Assembly (NCBI GenBank): GCA_947503285.1
Contig: CANNDD010000004.1
Location: forward strand, 310,001 to 374,000
DNA length: 64,000 bases
Direction: 5' to 3'
Source: an uncultured Croceitalea sp.
Lineage (GTDB): Bacteria > Bacteroidota > Bacteroidia > Flavobacteriales > Flavobacteriaceae
Under the pieces are notes generated by a model. The model did not search any database. It worked only from the letters and a program-made list of their open reading frames with translations, and was not told the origin of the DNA. Positions within the stretch are counted from its first letter, which is position 1. Every line of letters begins with the position of its first letter. Positions 43,265 to 52,445 of this stretch are shown here, one piece after another. Position numbers and translations under genes: made by a program.

Positions 43265-43906
43265 ATGAAAACGATCGATCAATTGAAAAATTTGCGTTTA
43301 ATGGCCCTTTTGTTTGCCGCTATTGCCATAGTAGGTTGTAGTGATGATGATGATGCCGCACCAGAGGAAGAAGAAGAAGTAGAGGTCATTACCAATGTTT
43401 CGTTGGTATTTACCAACACTACAGACCCGACCGATGTGGTAACCGCATCGGCCGTAGATCCAGATGGGGAAGGCGTTCAAGATTTAGTGGTAGATCCCGC
43501 TGGCATTACCTTAAGTGTGAATACGACTTACGCCTTAACATTTGTAATTCAGAACGCTTTAGATCCAAACGATGTCGAAGATATAGGTGAAGAGATTGAA
43601 GACGAAGATGATGAACATCAGATTTTCTTCGGTTTCACTGATGGCGCATTTGCCGACCCTACTGGTGATGGTAATATCGATATGGCATCCAACCCAATAA
43701 ATTATGAAGATGAGGATTCTGACAACCAAGATGGATCAGGAAACCCCGTTGGGCTAGAGACCACGTGGACTACCGGAGCTGCCCCCTTAGCTGGAGGCAA
43801 TTTCACCGCAAGGTTACAGCACCAGCCAGATATTAAGACGGCCACCACAGGTGCTACCGATGGCGATACTGATTTCAACTTATCATTTGTGTTGAACATC
43901 CAGTAA
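43265..43906 (+). CDS. Acidic lipoprotein, companion of the receptor
   Basis: 213 aa with a lipoprotein signal (Cys at 'AIVGCSDDDDAAPEEEEE'). Mature domain of beta type, very acidic and rich in Asp ('EEIEDEDDEHQIFFGFTDG', 'NYEDEDSDNQDGSG'), with almost no Lys. Similar proteins, labelled 'type 1 periplasmic binding fold', commonly follow metal TonB receptors in Bacteroidota and probably sit on the cell surface. A metal-binding role is inferred from the acidic composition and position. Confidence 0.78.
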   Translation: MKTIDQLKNLRLMALLFAAIAIVGCSDDDDAAPEEEEEVEVITNVSLVFTNTTDPTDVVTASAVDPDGEGVQDLVVDPAGITLSVNTTYALTFVIQNALDPNDVEDIGEEIEDEDDEHQIFFGFTDGAFADPTGDGNIDMASNPINYEDEDSDNQDGSGNPVGLETTWTTGAAPLAGGNFTARLQHQPDIKTATTGATDGDTDFNLSFVLNIQ

Positions 43907-43979
43907 ATACAAGTACCCAAAGAATTCGATTAATTAGTAGTAATATTGGGGGTAGTGTATTGCTACTCCCTTCTTTCCA

Positions 43980-44312
43980 ATGAGAAGCGAGAAAACAAAT
44001 AGGTATATTGTAATGCTACTGGCAGCCGTATTGCTGCTGCAGTTGACATTCCATACCATTCATGTTTTTATCGCCCATGGTTTTGAGACCCATAGCACTG
44101 ATATGGGTATCCATTCCCAAATTGACGAAACCAATATTGCCTGTGAGCTATGCGCCCAATTTTTGGGGCAATCTTTTGGTATATGGCCCAACACGTTGGT
44201 TTTGATCTTCCAAGCTTTACTTGGTATTTTAATTTCCACCCATAAGGATGTTTTCTTAGAAAGAAGACACAAGGTCCTTTCAATGAGGGGTCCACCCTTT
44301 TCTTCCCAATAG
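43980..44312 (+). CDS. Small CxxC / RGPP membrane protein (DUF2946-like), copy 2
   Basis: 110 aa. N-terminal helix ('YIVMLLAAVLLLQLTFHTIH'), then a His-rich segment ('HVFIAHGFETHSTDMGIHS'), the CxxC motif 'ACELCAQFLG', a second helix, and 'MRGPPFSSQ' at the very end. It shares the His - CxxC - RGPP order with the genes at 40347 and 52446. It opens the ABC operon at 44421, separated from it by 108 nt that contain a strong hairpin. It could be a metal-binding inner-membrane protein or a translated regulatory leader. Confidence 0.72.
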   Translation: MRSEKTNRYIVMLLAAVLLLQLTFHTIHVFIAHGFETHSTDMGIHSQIDETNIACELCAQFLGQSFGIWPNTLVLIFQALLGILISTHKDVFLERRHKVLSMRGPPFSSQ

Positions 44313-44356
44313 ATTATTTTTTCTTAAAGGCCTAGAGCCTTAAAAATTGACATCAC

Positions 44357-44396
44357 ACGCGGCAACCTAATTTAGGTTACAACGCGATACTTTTTT
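44357..44396 (+). promoter_or_regulatory. Hairpin with T-run between RGPP gene and ABC ATPase gene
   Basis: AACCTAA (44364-44370) and TTAGGTT (44372-44378) form the inner stem, and CGCG (44358-44361) and CGCG (44383-44386) can close an outer stem. TTTTTT follows 4 nt later (44391-44396). It looks like a conditional terminator or attenuator 24 nt before the ATPase start. Alternatively, the palindrome AACCTAAxTTAGGTT could be an operator. Confidence 0.55.
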
Positions 44397-44420
44397 ACAT
44401 CACTAAAAATCATTTAGATC

Positions 44421-45137
44421 ATGATTACAACCAATGACCTTACCAAAAAGTATGGAGGGCATATTGCACTCGACAATTTAAACCTAAATGTCAAAGAAGG
44501 TGAAATCTATTGCCTTCTTGGTGCCAATGGTGCCGGTAAGACCACAACGATCAATTTACTGCTTGGCTTTATCGAACCCACATCGGGAAGTGCCTTTATC
44601 AATCAGTTGAACGTTCATGAAAATCCAAAGGCCACGAAACAATTTTTGGCCTACATCCCTGAAAACCTGATGCTCTATCCAAGTCTGACAGCAGTTGAAA
44701 ATCTCGATTATTTCTCTGGTATTGCAGGAAAAAAACCAACAACAACAGCACTAAAGGGATTTCTAGAAGACGCCGGACTACAACCGGAAGCCTATGACAA
44801 ACGCACCTCAACTTTCTCGAAAGGGATGCGCCAGAAAGTGGGTATTGCCATCGCCTTGGCCAAGGATGCCAAAGTGCTTTTACTGGACGAACCTACTTCA
44901 GGGCTGGATCCAAAGGCCAGTAACGAATTTGGCAACCTGCTCCAGAAACTCCGAAAAAAAGGTGTGGCGACACTGATGGCCACCCACGACCTGTTCCGTG
45001 CCAAGGAAGTTGCCACGCACATCGGTATTATGAAGGGTGGTCAATTGAAACAGCAGTTTATGGCCGATGATATTTCGCTTTCCCAATTAGAGAAGGCATA
45101 CCTCAACACTATGGATTATAAAGAAACCGTATCATGA
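44421..45137 (+). CDS. ABC transporter ATPase, module A
   Basis: 238 aa, a stand-alone ATPase of the ABC-2 type (like NosF). Walker A 'GANGAGKTTTINLLLG', Q-loop 'AYIPENLMLYP', signature variant 'FSKGMRQKVGIAIALAK', Walker B 'VLLLDEPTSGLDP' and switch His 'LMATHDLF'. It works with the two DUF3526 permeases that follow (4-nt overlap with the first). 'SKGMRQK' instead of LSGGQ is usual in this group. Confidence 0.93.
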   Translation: MITTNDLTKKYGGHIALDNLNLNVKEGEIYCLLGANGAGKTTTINLLLGFIEPTSGSAFINQLNVHENPKATKQFLAYIPENLMLYPSLTAVENLDYFSGIAGKKPTTTALKGFLEDAGLQPEAYDKRTSTFSKGMRQKVGIAIALAKDAKVLLLDEPTSGLDPKASNEFGNLLQKLRKKGVATLMATHDLFRAKEVATHIGIMKGGQLKQQFMADDISLSQLEKAYLNTMDYKETVS

Positions 45138-46540
45138 TCGGAAAAACATTTATCAAAGAAACCAAAGAACTCTTTCGTGAGGGCAGGGTTCGAATTTCAT
45201 TGTTCATTGTGCTGGCCCTTCTCGGCGTGGCCGTATGGATCAGTACACGCCAGTACGAAGCGGTCAATGACCAATATGCCGCGGCTAAAACCACGGAGCG
45301 CTCCGTCTGGGACGGTCAAGGGGAAAAGAACCCCCATTCCGCAGCGCATTACGGCACCTATGCCTTTAAACCAAAATATCCGTTATCCTTGGTTGACCAG
45401 GGAGTCGATAAATACGCCGGAACATCCATTTTTCTAGAAGCCCATAATCGTAACGATGCCCAATTTAGCGCTGCCGCTGACCAAACGGGGTTGGCACGCT
45501 TCGGCGATTTGACCCCCGATTTTATATTGTTGTTCATCATTCCACTTCTCATCATCCTTCTGGGTTATAACAGCCTGACCAAAGAACGTGAAATGGGTAC
45601 GCTGGCGTTGCTTAAAAGTCAGGGCATTTCTTTCTGGAAAATGATTCTGGGAAAGTGGACAGCACTTTTTCTACCTATTCTGGTCATTACCGTTACACTC
45701 TTTTTAATTGCCGGTGTGGTACTCTCTAGAATTGAGGATTTCGGTGTTTTTAATTGGGATGCCTTACTCGCCATGTGCTTGATCTATATCATGTACTACG
45801 CCGTGTTTACGAATCTGGTGCTTATAGTCTCCGCACTTACACGAAAATCAGGGGTGTCCCTGGTCATAGCACTCTCTATGTGGATTGCTGCCTGTTTGGC
45901 CGCGCCAAAGATGGCGACCAATGTGGCCAATAACCAACACCCGTATCCTACGGCCCAAGAGTTTGCCGCCAGTATACTTGAAGACAAAGAGAACGGCCTT
46001 GATGGACACAATCCGTGGAGTGAAGAATCCAAAAAACTAGAGCAAGACGTCTTAGCGAAATACGGTGTGGATAGCTTGCACCAATTGCCATTCAACTTTG
46101 ACGGTTATCGTATGCAAAAAGGCGAAGAGCATGCGGCCGAGGTCTATTTCAAGCATTACAAACTTTTAAAAGACCAATACGAGAGGCAATCCGAGGTCTA
46201 TCAAGGTCTTGCCGTACTCTCGCCCTATCTGCCTACCCGCTTTATGAGTATGGCCGTCGCCCATACGGATTATGGAACCCATTGGGATTTTTCGGACGCT
46301 GCGGAAAAGTATCGTATTGCCACTCAAAAATTTCTAAATGAACATTTCGCCGAAAATTCCGGTTACGGAGAGTGGGGTTGGCAGGCAGATGCCGACTTCT
46401 GGCAGCAGCTGCCCGCCTTTGAGTACGAACCGACCAGCCTTAAAAGCACCATAAGGGAACAGAAAGCCAATCTCAGTATTTTAGGGATTTGGCTGCTGCT
46501 CTCCTTTAGTGGATTGTTACTAACCGTTAAACGATTTTGA
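45134..46540 (+). CDS. ABC-2 permease, DUF3526 family (module A, first)
   Basis: 468 aa. One N-terminal helix, a ~110-residue periplasmic loop, then five more helices. The loop carries 'NPHSAAHYGTYAFKPKYPL' and 'GTSIFLEAHNRNDAQFS', which closely match the counterpart at 56013. This conserved His-rich loop could bind metal or a partner. After the helices, a second large loop (about 270-440) includes 'LSPYLPTRFMSMAVAHTDY'. It is read by overlap with the ATPase (ATGA) and is followed 1 nt later by the next permease. The substrate of DUF3526 transporters is not established. Confidence 0.88.
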   Translation: MIGKTFIKETKELFREGRVRISLFIVLALLGVAVWISTRQYEAVNDQYAAAKTTERSVWDGQGEKNPHSAAHYGTYAFKPKYPLSLVDQGVDKYAGTSIFLEAHNRNDAQFSAAADQTGLARFGDLTPDFILLFIIPLLIILLGYNSLTKEREMGTLALLKSQGISFWKMILGKWTALFLPILVITVTLFLIAGVVLSRIEDFGVFNWDALLAMCLIYIMYYAVFTNLVLIVSALTRKSGVSLVIALSMWIAACLAAPKMATNVANNQHPYPTAQEFAASILEDKENGLDGHNPWSEESKKLEQDVLAKYGVDSLHQLPFNFDGYRMQKGEEHAAEVYFKHYKLLKDQYERQSEVYQGLAVLSPYLPTRFMSMAVAHTDYGTHWDFSDAAEKYRIATQKFLNEHFAENSGYGEWGWQADADFWQQLPAFEYEPTSLKSTIREQKANLSILGIWLLLSFSGLLLTVKRF

Positions 46541-46541
46541 G

Positions 46542-47972
46542 ATGTTACGACCCAATTTTAAATACGAATTAAAACAACTACTACGAAGTAATTGGCTATG
46601 GTTGTTATGTATCATCTTGATATCGCTCTTTAGCTTTGCAACCTACAACGGCCTGAAAAAAGTTGAGGCGCGTGAGGCACTGATTGCTTCCGCTAAAGCA
46701 AAAACCCAAGAGAACGACACAAAGATGCTCAAGACCTTGGATTCTTTGGAACAAGGTTTGGAAGTGCATTTGAAACCCTGGGACCTGCCCAGCGATCCTA
46801 TCGTGGTAGGCTCTGATCATCCTCGGGTGGCGGCCATGCCCGCTGCAGATTTTACCTTTCTGGCCACAGGGCAAAGCGACCTTTTCGCACATTACAAAAA
46901 ACCCAAAGTGTACGGGGGCGGCATCATCGAAGACTTTACCGAAATGACCAGCCCCGTGCAATTGCTATTCGGTAGTTTTGATCTTGCCTTCGTCATTGTG
47001 TTCTTGTTGCCTTTATTGATCATCGCATTTTCCTATAACGTACTCTCTGCCGAAAGGGAAAGTGGCACGTTACGCTTACTTGCCGCCCAACCCATCGGCA
47101 TACGTACTTGGGTGCTGCAAAAATTATTGATACGGTTTTTTTGGCTTTCGGTCTTGGTACTCGTATCGCTTATAGGCGTGCTTTTGGTTTTTAAGGCTGA
47201 TCCTTTTACGAACATCAGTGGTCTTTTGGGCCTTTTGGGGCTGGTACTGGTTTATATGCTATTCTGGTTTGCACTGGCGTTTCTAGTCAATTTATGGGTG
47301 GGGAGCTCGGCTAAAAATGCAGTGGCGATGCTCGGATTGTGGATTGGTTTCGTGCTGTTGGTGCCCTCAATGCTGAATCAATTGGGCACGACGATATATC
47401 CTATGCCTTCCCGCACGTTGATGATCAATGAACTACGCGCCAGACAAGCTGATGCGACCGAAAGACAAGATGAGATTCTAGACAATTACCTTCGTGACCA
47501 TCCCGAATACGCAGTCAACGATACTACCGAAACCCGCAATTTCTGGCACGGTTACATGGCATCACAAAACCTGTTAAGGGATGAGATAAAACCGGTTACG
47601 GACCGCTATAATGCCCAGTTGAAAAAGCAACAACGTTGGGTCAACCGTTTTAAATGGCTGTCTCCGGCGGTCACCATACAAGAATCCTTGAACAAGCTCG
47701 CAGGTACGGCGACCTCTGACTATGAAAATTACCGAGAACAGGTACTGGCTTTTTCCGAAGAATGGCGGGCTCATTTTATGCCCTTCTTATACAACAATCA
47801 GAAGTTCGCGAAAGCCGATTATCCCGATTTGCCCCGTTTCGAATATCAGAAGCAAGACCAGTCTCAAATGGCATCCATACCGATGCTTCTGTTGATTTCA
47901 CTGGTTTTGTTCGGTTTGGGTTTTTTGGCTTCCCGAAATATGAAAAGCGGCGGCATTTTAAATCAGGCTTGA
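46542..47972 (+). CDS. ABC-2 permease, DUF3526 family (module A, second)
   Basis: 476 aa. Same layout as its partner: N-terminal helix, periplasmic loop with 'HLKPWDLPSDPIVVGSDHP', helices including 'VIVFLLPLLIIAFSYNVLSAERESGTLRLL' (first half), a second loop, and a last helix 'MLLLISLVLFGLGFLASR'. Homologous to 57461, so both permeases of module A have a direct counterpart in module B. The DUF5916 gene starts 2 nt after its stop. Confidence 0.87.
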   Translation: MLRPNFKYELKQLLRSNWLWLLCIILISLFSFATYNGLKKVEAREALIASAKAKTQENDTKMLKTLDSLEQGLEVHLKPWDLPSDPIVVGSDHPRVAAMPAADFTFLATGQSDLFAHYKKPKVYGGGIIEDFTEMTSPVQLLFGSFDLAFVIVFLLPLLIIAFSYNVLSAERESGTLRLLAAQPIGIRTWVLQKLLIRFFWLSVLVLVSLIGVLLVFKADPFTNISGLLGLLGLVLVYMLFWFALAFLVNLWVGSSAKNAVAMLGLWIGFVLLVPSMLNQLGTTIYPMPSRTLMINELRARQADATERQDEILDNYLRDHPEYAVNDTTETRNFWHGYMASQNLLRDEIKPVTDRYNAQLKKQQRWVNRFKWLSPAVTIQESLNKLAGTATSDYENYREQVLAFSEEWRAHFMPFLYNNQKFAKADYPDLPRFEYQKQDQSQMASIPMLLLISLVLFGLGFLASRNMKSGGILNQA

Positions 47973-47974
47973 AC

Positions 47975-50185
47975 ATGAAAAAGACACTACTGATCTTATT
48001 GTTCGCAAACTGTTTTTATTCTTGGGGCCAAGAGAAGGAAACCGATAATTTTCCCCCGCCTAAAACACCGGTCACCATTGCGGCTTCCAGGGCCAAAGGT
48101 GCAATTACCGTCGACGGAAGGTTAAATGAACCCGATTGGGATTCAGCGGAACCCATAACAGATTTCTTTAAAGTCGAGCCCGTGCAAGGCGGTGCCATCA
48201 AAAATCGAACAGAGGTACGCGTGCTGTATGATGAAAAGAACATCTATTTTGGGGTCTTTGCGAAGGATTCCTTGGGTAAAAAAGGGATGAGGATGCAAGA
48301 TTTAAGTCGCGATTTCAATGGACAGGAAAATGATGTCTTTGGTATTCAAATCGATGCGCAGAATACAAAACAATATGCGATTTCCTTTCAAACCACACCC
48401 TATGGGAATCAACAGGATGTTCAAAATTTCAATGATAATAATCGGGATGAGGACTGGAACGCTTTATGGCGTGTTCGTACCCAACGAACGGATAAGGGCT
48501 ACTACGCAGAATTTGCCATTCCCTTTAAATCGATTCGATACGACAAGCCCGTGAAAGGTATTCCCGTTGAATGGGGCATTACTTTTTTCCGGTTGGCACG
48601 AAGGGATTATGAAAAAACGGTCTTTCCGGCCATTCCCCAATCCTTTTCCGAAAACCGAATGATCTACGCCGCAAAACTTACCGGTTTGCAAGTACCCCCG
48701 CCCTCTGCGAATATTCGGGTGGAACCCTATACCCTATATCAATATGATGAAAACTTGGAAGGGGATGTGCTAACCGATAAGCTCAACGAACCCAAGGCCG
48801 GTGGCGATGTCAAATGGGCCATCAATCCCAATGCCGTTTTAGATTTGACCATCAATACCGATTTTGCACAGGCCGATGTCGATCGGGCGGTAAACAACTT
48901 GGAACGGTTTAATATCTTTTTCCCTGAGCGGCGACAGTTCTTTTTAGAAAACTCCGGTATCTGGGCAGGTGGCGGCAACTTTCAGGTGCGGCCCTTCTTT
49001 AGCCGAACGATTGGTTTGGAAAACACCTTCAATGCCGCTCCCGCACCACTTGACGCAGGGGCACGATATACCGATCGAACTGAAAACCGAACCATAGCGG
49101 CATTGGCCGTTCGTCAGCGTGAAACGGACAACAGTACGGGCAGTACTTTCGGGGTCGCCCGTTACACCCAAAACTATGGTAACGAGAACAATATCGGGGC
49201 CATGGTCACCTATCGCCGTGACGACACCTCAGCAGATTTGGGGCTATCAAGTCGCAACAACACCACAATTTCGATTGATGGCCTTGTAAGGCCGAGACCC
49301 GACTTGACCCTTTCTTATCTTATGTCAACTTCAATGGATAGTGAATCAGGGGATACCGGGTATGCAGGAAGGGTTTTTGCCGGAAGCCGTACCAATAAAT
49401 ACTACTTGGGTTACTTGAATTACTTTGTCAGTGAGGATTATGCGCCTGATATGGGATTTGTGCAACAAAATGATGTCATGTACCACAGTCCGGGGGGGTA
49501 TGCCATTCTAAGACCAAAATGGTTGCCTTTTGTACGTCGCTGGGATCCTGGTACCTTCTTTAACTATTTTCATGATTTTGAGGACTTTGGCAACTTTCAA
49601 CAGTCCAATCTCTATATTTTCCCTATTTACACTTGGTTTAAAGACAATAGTTTTCTCGAAGCTTCCTTTACCCCCACTTGGCAGAACATCAACTTTAATT
49701 TTGCTCCTTTAGGACTTGAAATAGAACAGGGGGATTATAGCTACACAAGATTCTTGGTACGTTATAATTCTGACCAATCCAAAAAAATGTCGGGTTCCAT
49801 CCGATATGATTTTGGCAATTTTTACAATGGGACCCGAAATACGGTCATTGCGGGGCTGCGCTATGCACCCCTACCCCATATCTCATTGACAGCCGATTAT
49901 GAGCACAACAATATCAATGGTGTCGGTATTTTACAAGAAGACTTAGATACGGATCTGTATACCGCAAGTGTACGGCTGGCGTTGAATCCTAGGGTACAAT
50001 TGAGTACCTTTTATCAATATAACAGCTTTGATGAGCAAGGACGTTGGAACGTGCGCTTTAGCTGGGAGTATATGCCACTGTCGTTTATCTATCTGGTCTT
50101 CAACGATACCCAAACCGATGTTTTTGACCCCGTTCAGCGGCAGCGACAGTTTATCAGTAAAATCACGTTTCTAAAGCAGTTTTAA
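47975..50185 (+). CDS. DUF5916 outer-membrane protein with CBM9-like domain
   Basis: 736 aa from the ATG at 47975 (the open frame begins earlier but there it overlaps the permease gene). Signal peptide MKKTLLILLFANCFYSWG|QEK. Residues ~40-210 are a family-9 carbohydrate-binding-like domain ('VDGRLNEPDWDSAEPITDFF'). The rest is DUF5916, a barrel-like region with 'FNIFFPERRQFFLENSGIW'. Such proteins are common in Bacteroidota, often near proteases or transporters; role unknown. It is translationally coupled to both neighbours (2 and 1 nt), unusual for DUF5916, so it appears to belong to the transport operon. Confidence 0.88.
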   Translation: MKKTLLILLFANCFYSWGQEKETDNFPPPKTPVTIAASRAKGAITVDGRLNEPDWDSAEPITDFFKVEPVQGGAIKNRTEVRVLYDEKNIYFGVFAKDSLGKKGMRMQDLSRDFNGQENDVFGIQIDAQNTKQYAISFQTTPYGNQQDVQNFNDNNRDEDWNALWRVRTQRTDKGYYAEFAIPFKSIRYDKPVKGIPVEWGITFFRLARRDYEKTVFPAIPQSFSENRMIYAAKLTGLQVPPPSANIRVEPYTLYQYDENLEGDVLTDKLNEPKAGGDVKWAINPNAVLDLTINTDFAQADVDRAVNNLERFNIFFPERRQFFLENSGIWAGGGNFQVRPFFSRTIGLENTFNAAPAPLDAGARYTDRTENRTIAALAVRQRETDNSTGSTFGVARYTQNYGNENNIGAMVTYRRDDTSADLGLSSRNNTTISIDGLVRPRPDLTLSYLMSTSMDSESGDTGYAGRVFAGSRTNKYYLGYLNYFVSEDYAPDMGFVQQNDVMYHSPGGYAILRPKWLPFVRRWDPGTFFNYFHDFEDFGNFQQSNLYIFPIYTWFKDNSFLEASFTPTWQNINFNFAPLGLEIEQGDYSYTRFLVRYNSDQSKKMSGSIRYDFGNFYNGTRNTVIAGLRYAPLPHISLTADYEHNNINGVGILQEDLDTDLYTASVRLALNPRVQLSTFYQYNSFDEQGRWNVRFSWEYMPLSFIYLVFNDTQTDVFDPVQRQRQFISKITFLKQF

Positions 50186-50186
50186 A

Positions 50187-51140
50187 ATGAGAAGCCTTCC
50201 ATGCATACTGATAACCGTACTGTTGTTGCTTACTTCTTGTCAAGGTAAGGTCAAGAAAGGCTATGATTCTTCGGTGATTGACAAAAAGAAAATTGATGAG
50301 GTTTTCGGTCATGATGTATCGCAAGTACTCTTTGACCATTTATATATCGTCTTAGATAGCGTGACCTACACCCAATTGAGACAGCATGATTTTTTAAAGG
50401 AAACCTATGCCACCTTAGACGACGGACTGCCTGATTTCAAGGCTATTGATGACAATGCGACCGCGTGCTACCTCAGGGGACATGAACATTTTATTGAACT
50501 ATTGGGCCCTGAAAACGAATATAACGAACCGGTTGGCAAGAGCGGTATCGGTTTCGCACTCCGTAACAGAGGTGAACATTTTCATCTAGGCGTGACCCCA
50601 AAATTGAAAGAAACCAATACGCCCTATTTAAGTTTATCAGAGTCGGTGAACATACCGATCCAAAAAGAAGAAACCACGTGGTTCAAGGCTTTTTATTCCC
50701 CCAATTCCGGTACCGCATTACATACATGGTATGCCTTTTATAATCCTTCCTTTTTAGATAGCCTTCACCAATCTGAACATAAGGAGTATACCCGAGCAGC
50801 TTTTTTAAAGGAATCCTACAGCAAAAAACAACTTTTTGAGGGTATCCGGTCCATTGCCATGACCTGTACCCTGAAGGATTACGAACGGATTGCCCAAGAA
50901 ATGCGGCAATTAGGCTGTAAACTTATCAAAAAGGAGGGGGATTCATTAACGATTGCAAGTGGCGATGTCTCGATAACCATCACCCCTTCAAGAACCATCG
51001 AATTCAGTCGCATTACCGAAATAGGATGCCGTTTGAATTCAATCGACACCAGTACCACCAAATTGGGGAACCTCACGATTACCAATACCGGAACCCAATC
51101 AATATGGAACCTTAAAAACCTGTATAAAGACAATCTTTAA
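50187..51140 (+). CDS. Lipoprotein with glyoxalase-like domain (DUF5829-like)
   Basis: 317 aa with a lipoprotein signal (Cys in 'LLLLTSCQGKVK'). The mature part has 'LFDHLYIVLDSVTYTQLRQH' and 'CYLRGHEHFIELLGPENEYN', which resembles the VOC/glyoxalase fold with metal-binding His and Glu. This matches DUF5829. Function not known; a small-molecule-binding role is inferred. It starts 1 nt after the DUF5916 stop. Confidence 0.8.
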   Translation: MRSLPCILITVLLLLTSCQGKVKKGYDSSVIDKKKIDEVFGHDVSQVLFDHLYIVLDSVTYTQLRQHDFLKETYATLDDGLPDFKAIDDNATACYLRGHEHFIELLGPENEYNEPVGKSGIGFALRNRGEHFHLGVTPKLKETNTPYLSLSESVNIPIQKEETTWFKAFYSPNSGTALHTWYAFYNPSFLDSLHQSEHKEYTRAAFLKESYSKKQLFEGIRSIAMTCTLKDYERIAQEMRQLGCKLIKKEGDSLTIASGDVSITITPSRTIEFSRITEIGCRLNSIDTSTTKLGNLTITNTGTQSIWNLKNLYKDNL

Positions 51141-51168
51141 AACAATTCATAATCCTAAAACAAGACAA

Positions 51169-51993
51169 ATGAAAAGGAACATACCACAGATTTTTTCGAT
51201 ACTATTGCTTTTTGCTTTGGCCCTATCGTGCAAGCAGCAAAAAAAGAATACCGTAGCTAAAAGTACGGCCAAAGAGGACCTTGAAATGGTCGATGAGACT
51301 GCCAAAACGACCCTAGAGCTGGTGAAATTAGAAGGTTCTCCAGCTTTTGAAGAAGCTGCTCTAGAGCTGCAATCCCCAAATAATGGCAAGATTGCAAAAG
51401 CCGACATGGCCGATTTTGCGTTTATTGTGGGCAATTATGAACTGGGCGCACAGACCGAAGGTACCAATGCCGCGCTACTGGCCAATTCGGGCAAGGGGCA
51501 GCACATTCATTTTATTTTGAACAATGAGCCCTACTCGGCACACTATGAACCAACGTTTTCAAAAGAAATTCCCAATGGCGTACACCATTTAGTGGCTTTT
51601 TTGAGCCGTTCGTACCACGAATCGGTAAAAAACGAAAACTCGGTGGTCGTGAAAAAATTGGAAGTCGGTGAAGACCCAGCAGATACTATCGGATTGGACA
51701 TGGAAGCCCCTACCCTGATATACAGTCGGCCAAAAGGAACCTATTCCGGTGCGGATACCAAAAATCTATTGTTGGATTTCTTTGTGCTCAATACGACGCT
51801 TTCAGAAAATGGCAATAAGGTACGGGCAACCATCAACGGCGAAGAATTCCTTATTTCAGAGTGGCAGCCCCTTATTATAAGAGGACTACCCATGGGGGAA
51901 GTAACCATTCAACTTGAACTTATAGACTCCCAAGGCAACTTAATACCTGGACCTTTTAATCAGGTCACACGCACGGTTACGCTAAAGGAATAA
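51169..51993 (+). CDS. Lipoprotein of the transport operon (DUF4399-like), His-containing
   Basis: 274 aa. Lipoprotein signal (Cys in 'ALALSCKQQKKN'), a charged linker, then two beta domains. 'GKGQHIHFILNNEPYSAHYEP' and 'PNGVHHLVAFLSRSYHE' contain clustered His like those of DUF4399-type proteins and of some metal-binding lipoproteins. Homologues are often called 'phosphopeptide-binding protein' without evidence. It is 28 nt after the DUF5829-like gene and 28 nt before merC. Confidence 0.78.
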   Translation: MKRNIPQIFSILLLFALALSCKQQKKNTVAKSTAKEDLEMVDETAKTTLELVKLEGSPAFEEAALELQSPNNGKIAKADMADFAFIVGNYELGAQTEGTNAALLANSGKGQHIHFILNNEPYSAHYEPTFSKEIPNGVHHLVAFLSRSYHESVKNENSVVVKKLEVGEDPADTIGLDMEAPTLIYSRPKGTYSGADTKNLLLDFFVLNTTLSENGNKVRATINGEEFLISEWQPLIIRGLPMGEVTIQLELIDSQGNLIPGPFNQVTRTVTLKE

Positions 51994-52021
51994 AACAGTA
52001 CCAATTTTAGCCCAACAGAAA

Positions 52022-52444
52022 ATGAAAGCAACTACGGCCTTTAGTAATTACCCGAATGTATGGGGTAGTTTCGCCAGCGGATTATGTCTCATACATTGTG
52101 TCGCCACACCTTTTTTATTTGTAGCACACACTGGGCATGTCCATGGGCACCATACCCATCCTTTTTGGTGGGGATTGTTGGATATCTTTTTTATAGCGCT
52201 ATCCTTTTTGGCGGTGTATTGGTCGGCAAGAAATACGTCAAAATATTGGATGAAGGTCGCCCTATGGGGTTCTTGGGCAGCATTGGCCGCAATCATATTA
52301 AATGAGAAACTTGAACTCATCGCATTGGCAGAAACGTGGATATATCCGCCATCGATGGCATTAGTGGTATTGCATTTGCGTAATCGAAGGTGCTGCCAGT
52401 GCAAGAACGATAGTTGCTGTTCACCACTAAAAGGAAACCTTTAG
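52022..52444 (+). CDS. MerC-family membrane protein
   Basis: 140 aa, four membrane helices. The first helix contains 'GLCLIHCVATPFLF', the Cys-x-x-x-Cys-type ligand pair of MerC. A His-rich loop follows ('HTGHVHGHHTHPFWWG'), and the C-terminus has 'RRCCQCKNDSCCSP', six Cys within 12 residues. MerC carries Hg2+ inward in mercury resistance; relatives outside mer operons may carry other soft metals. No merA or merR is present here. The next gene starts 1 nt after its stop. Confidence 0.85.
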   Translation: MKATTAFSNYPNVWGSFASGLCLIHCVATPFLFVAHTGHVHGHHTHPFWWGLLDIFFIALSFLAVYWSARNTSKYWMKVALWGSWAALAAIILNEKLELIALAETWIYPPSMALVVLHLRNRRCCQCKNDSCCSPLKGNL

Positions 52445-52445
52445 G

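Noticed and set aside
47762-47974. Upstream extension of the DUF5916 protein
   Set aside because: It overlaps the end of the permease gene in another frame, and a good signal peptide begins exactly at 47975.
52022-52444. Complete mer (mercury resistance) operon
   Set aside because: Only a MerC-like protein is present; there is no merR, merA, merT or merP nearby, so a mercury-specific function is not supported.
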